Assembly: GCA_041394985.1 (NCBI GenBank) | Contig: JAWLBI010000001.1 | Location: 930,001-994,000 of the forward strand | DNA length: 64,000 bases | DNA from: JAGLON01 sp041394985 | GTDB taxonomy: Bacteria; Zixibacteria; MSB-5A5; GN15; JAAZOE01 | Direction of reading: 5' to 3' | Part shown: piece by piece, positions 61,563 through 64,000 of the stretch | Layout: every line of letters begins with the position of its first letter | Numbering within the stretch: the stretch's first letter is position 1 | Translations under genes and position numbers: made by a program | The notes under the pieces: generated by a model | Database searches by the model: none | Told to the model about the DNA's origin: nothing | The model's input: only the letters and a program-made list of their open reading frames with translations

Positions 61563-63209
61563 ATGAAAGCATCCGAGTTTTTCGTGAAATGCCTTCAGAA
61601 TGAAGGCGTTGAATATATTTTCGGGCTTCCGGGCGAGGAAAATATCGCCTTTCTGGAGGCCGTCAGGCAATCCGATATCAAGTTCATCCTGACCCGCCAC
61701 GAGCAGACCGCCGCTTTTATGGCCGACGTCTGGGGACGCCTGACCGGCAAGCCCGGCGTGTGTCTGGCGACAATCGGGCCGGGTGCGACGAACCTCGTGA
61801 CCCCGATTGGCGACGCCTATCTGGACCGCTCGCCGCTGGTGGCGATAACCGGGCAGGCCTCGACCGACCGCATGCACAAGGAGTCGCATCAGTTTATCGA
61901 TATCGTGTCGATGTTCCAGCCGATTACCAAATGGAATACACAGATCAATCAGCCGGACATCATCGCCGAATCGGTGCGCAAGGCGTTCAAGCTGGCCGAG
62001 GCGGAAAAGCCCGGCTCGACGCATCTGGAATTGCCGGAAAACATTGCCGAAATGGATGTCAAGGATAATTGCGTTCCGCTGACGACTCGCAAAGTCCGCC
62101 GTCCGGCGGCCGATTATAAAGCCATCGATCAAGCGGTTGAGATGATTAAGGCGGCGAAGAAGCCGCTCATCCTGTGCGGAAACGGCGCCATCCGCAAGCG
62201 GGCCTCGAAACAGCTCAAGCTGTTTCTGGACAAAGTGAAAATCGCCGTGTGCAACACCTTCATGGGCAAAGGCGCGGCGAACTGGGATTATGACTACAAC
62301 CTGTTGACAATCGGTCTCCAGTCGCGCGACCATGTGTCGTGCGCCTTCGAGGAGTCCGACCTGATTATCGCTATCGGGTATGATCTGGTCGAGTATGCTC
62401 CGGCGCATTGGAATCCGCATCGCGAAAAGCGAATCATTCATATCGATTTCACCGAGGCCGAGGTGGATGAGTATTATCATCCCGAGGTCGAGATCGTGGC
62501 TGACATCGCGGGCACGCTGTGGGAGCTGAATCAGCGATTCAACGGGTCCACCGAGGACAAGGGTTCATGGGCGGTCAAACATCGCAAACCGATTCTTGCC
62601 GATATCCATGAATACGACGATGATACCGCCTATCCGGTCAAGCCGCAGAAGCTGATTCATGATATCCGCGCGGTCATGAGCAATGATGATATCTTAATTT
62701 CGGATGTCGGCGCGCACAAGATGTGGATCGCCCGCATGTACATAACGAAGTCCCCGAATTCGTGCATTATCTCGAACGGGTTCGCATCGATGGGCATTGC
62801 GCTGCCTGGAGCGATGGCGGCGAAGCTGATTTATCCCGAGCGCAAAGTATTGGCCGTGTGCGGCGATGGCGGCTTTTTGATGAATGTACAGGATCTGGAA
62901 ACCGCGGTGCGGTTGAACCTGCCGGTCGTGATTATGATCTGGAACGACAACGGCTATGGGCTGATCGAGTGGAAGCAGAAAAATCATTATGGCCATTCAT
63001 TCGCCACGTCGGTGGGCAATCCCGATTTCGTGAAGCTGGCCGAATCGTTCGGGGCCGTGGGGATGCGAATCGAGAAGACCGAGGACGTGAAGAGCGGGCT
63101 GGAGAAGGCGTTCGCGATGAACAAGCCGGTGGTGGTCGAGGTCGCGGTCGATTATTCGGAAAATATTAAACTAACAGAGAAACTGGGCAAGATCGTTTGC
63201 CCGATCTGA
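61563..63209 (+). CDS. Acetolactate synthase-like ThDP-dependent enzyme
   Basis: A 548-residue ThDP enzyme close to catabolic AlsS. The catalytic Glu is in ILTRHEQTAAFMADVWGR, then TIGPGATNLVTPIGDAYLDR, MHKESHQFIDIVSMF, and the ThDP/Mg motif GDGGFLMN ... NDNGYG. It would join two pyruvates to acetolactate. No regulatory subunit gene follows; instead an aldehyde dehydrogenase starts 14 bp later, so the real substrate could differ. It is distant from the KARI-like gene at 12338. Ribosome site AAAGGGTAG. Confidence 0.9.
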   Translation: MKASEFFVKCLQNEGVEYIFGLPGEENIAFLEAVRQSDIKFILTRHEQTAAFMADVWGRLTGKPGVCLATIGPGATNLVTPIGDAYLDRSPLVAITGQASTDRMHKESHQFIDIVSMFQPITKWNTQINQPDIIAESVRKAFKLAEAEKPGSTHLELPENIAEMDVKDNCVPLTTRKVRRPAADYKAIDQAVEMIKAAKKPLILCGNGAIRKRASKQLKLFLDKVKIAVCNTFMGKGAANWDYDYNLLTIGLQSRDHVSCAFEESDLIIAIGYDLVEYAPAHWNPHREKRIIHIDFTEAEVDEYYHPEVEIVADIAGTLWELNQRFNGSTEDKGSWAVKHRKPILADIHEYDDDTAYPVKPQKLIHDIRAVMSNDDILISDVGAHKMWIARMYITKSPNSCIISNGFASMGIALPGAMAAKLIYPERKVLAVCGDGGFLMNVQDLETAVRLNLPVVIMIWNDNGYGLIEWKQKNHYGHSFATSVGNPDFVKLAESFGAVGMRIEKTEDVKSGLEKAFAMNKPVVVEVAVDYSENIKLTEKLGKIVCPI

Positions 63210-63222
63210 TGCAGGAGGCATC

Positions 63223-64000
63223 ATGGCTAAATCGTATAAAATGTACCTGGCCGGCAAATGGGTGGCGGCCAAAAATACAATTCGCGTCGAATCGCCGTAC
63301 GACGATAAACTCGTCGGCACGGTGGCATCGGCATCGAAAGCAGACTATACCAAGGCAATAGACGAGGCGCAGAAGGCGTTCGAAATCACGCGCAATCTCC
63401 CGTCCTACAAGCGCGAGCAGATTTGTCAGCAGATAGCGGACGGTATCGAGAAGAATGCCGAGAAGCTGGCGCGCATGATGTCGTTGGAAATGGGCAAGGC
63501 GATAAAAGACGCACGTGTCGAGGTTGACCGCGCTCGCAATTGTTTCCATGTCGCAGCCGAGGAGGCCAAGCGTATCGGCGGTGAAATCACCGATCTGGAC
63601 TGGGTGCCGGGCTCGGAAGAGCGAGTGGCGCTCATCCGCCGCTTCCCGGTCGGCGTCGTGGCAGGTATCTCGCCGTTTAACTTCCCGCTCAACTTGGTCG
63701 CGCACAAGCTGGCCCCGGCGTTCGCATCGGGGTGCCCGATTGTGCTCAAGCCTGCATCCAAGACGCCGATTGTGGCTCTGATGCTGGCCGAGATTATCGA
63801 CAAGAGCGACCTGCCCAAGGGCGCGCTGTCGGTGTTGCCGGGCTCGTCCAAGGAATCGACTCCGCTGATCGAGGACCCGCGCATCAAGGTGATTACGTTT
63901 ACCGGTTCGTCGCCGGTAGGCTGGTGGATCAAGGCCAACTCCGGCGATAAGCGCACGGTGCTGGAACTGGGTGGCAATGCCGGTGTCGTCGTGGCGGATG
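63223..64000 (+). CDS. NAD(P)-dependent aldehyde dehydrogenase, 5' part
   Basis: About 259 residues are visible and the frame runs off the right edge. Family motifs: GKWVAAKNTIRVESPYDDK, SLEMGKAIKDARVEVDRA, the catalytic-Asn segment ISPFNFPLNLVAHKLAPA, LKPASKTP, FTGSSPVGW and LELGGNAGVVV with the general-base Glu. The catalytic Cys lies past the edge. It starts 14 bp after the acetolactate-synthase-like gene with SD GGAGG, so it is probably the second gene of that operon. Confidence 0.93.
   Translation, partial: MAKSYKMYLAGKWVAAKNTIRVESPYDDKLVGTVASASKADYTKAIDEAQKAFEITRNLPSYKREQICQQIADGIEKNAEKLARMMSLEMGKAIKDARVEVDRARNCFHVAAEEAKRIGGEITDLDWVPGSEERVALIRRFPVGVVAGISPFNFPLNLVAHKLAPAFASGCPIVLKPASKTPIVALMLAEIIDKSDLPKGALSVLPGSSKESTPLIEDPRIKVITFTGSSPVGWWIKANSGDKRTVLELGGNAGVVVAD

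Noticed and set aside
61401..62480. 359-codon minus-strand frame
   Set aside because: Antisense to the acetolactate-synthase-like gene.

Overview
The window (about 50% GC, with AT-rich patches) looks like a chromosomal segment of a Gram-negative bacterium of the FCB superphylum, most like candidate phylum Zixibacteria. This is inferred from many exported proteins with dockerin-type GDVNGDG...INIGDAVYLINYIF repeats, a beta-propeller protein ending in an FPNPFNPST-type (T9SS/FlgD-like) sorting domain, many lipoprotein and signal-peptide genes, and stand-alone housekeeping genes. No rRNA or tRNA gene could be supported.

Layout. 0.3-8.5 kb, minus strand: a TPR + sigma-54 AAA+ activator preceded by a tiny exported peptide gene, a dockerin protein paired with a protein carrying phage-tail-fibre-like repeats, and a double-PDZ periplasmic protein. 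8.7-9.3 kb holds no convincing gene but has a sigma-70 promoter, nested stems and an intrinsic terminator: a candidate ~560-nt structured RNA. It is followed by a perfect sigma-54 promoter driving two small proteins. 10.3-13.9 kb: birA, nadC, an orphan KARI-like protein and nth. 14-16.3 kb: four tandem ~100-aa exported dockerin-only proteins, each with its own promoter and hairpin. 16.4-30.6 kb: NfeD-SPFH pair, sorting-domain propeller protein, two thioredoxin-fold proteins, dnaE, M1-like peptidase, LysE exporter, RRM protein, NlpC/CHAP-like hydrolase, DinB-like protein. 30.7-35.6 kb: phosphoesterase-CBM protein, IscU-like scaffold, mutM, and two beta-oxidation/butyrate genes.

35.6-39.4 kb is a repeat-rich accessory stretch with an IS481-type element and an orphan membrane protein. 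39.4-42 kb encodes an unusual bd-type oxygen reductase with a diheme cytochrome c tail and a CydA-like partner. 43.3-47.4 kb is a four-gene minus-strand set (FAD oxidase, deacetylase, ATP-grasp, squalene/phytoene-synthase fold). 47.7-51.9 kb has two tandem paralogues with GT-C-like membrane domains and TPR tails. 52.6-56.7 kb: a 949-aa dockerin protein and a CheX-CheY pair. 57-59.7 kb: a double SUKH protein and an IS1182-type element. The right end has an acyl-CoA dehydrogenase, an acetolactate-synthase-like enzyme and a partial aldehyde dehydrogenase.

A modular family of dispersed palindromic intergenic repeats (about 3.0-3.4, 35.7, 37.1, 38.5-39.4, 45.6, 56.9, 58.1 and 61.1-61.5 kb) ties the accessory stretches together. 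Both IS elements sit in or beside copies of it, and the IS1182 element splits one copy at the hairpin apex with a 4-bp target duplication. The strongest leads for new biology are the TPR/sigma-54 regulator with its small exported partner, the structured RNA next to a sigma-54 promoter, the dockerin-only cassettes and the diheme bd-type oxidase.
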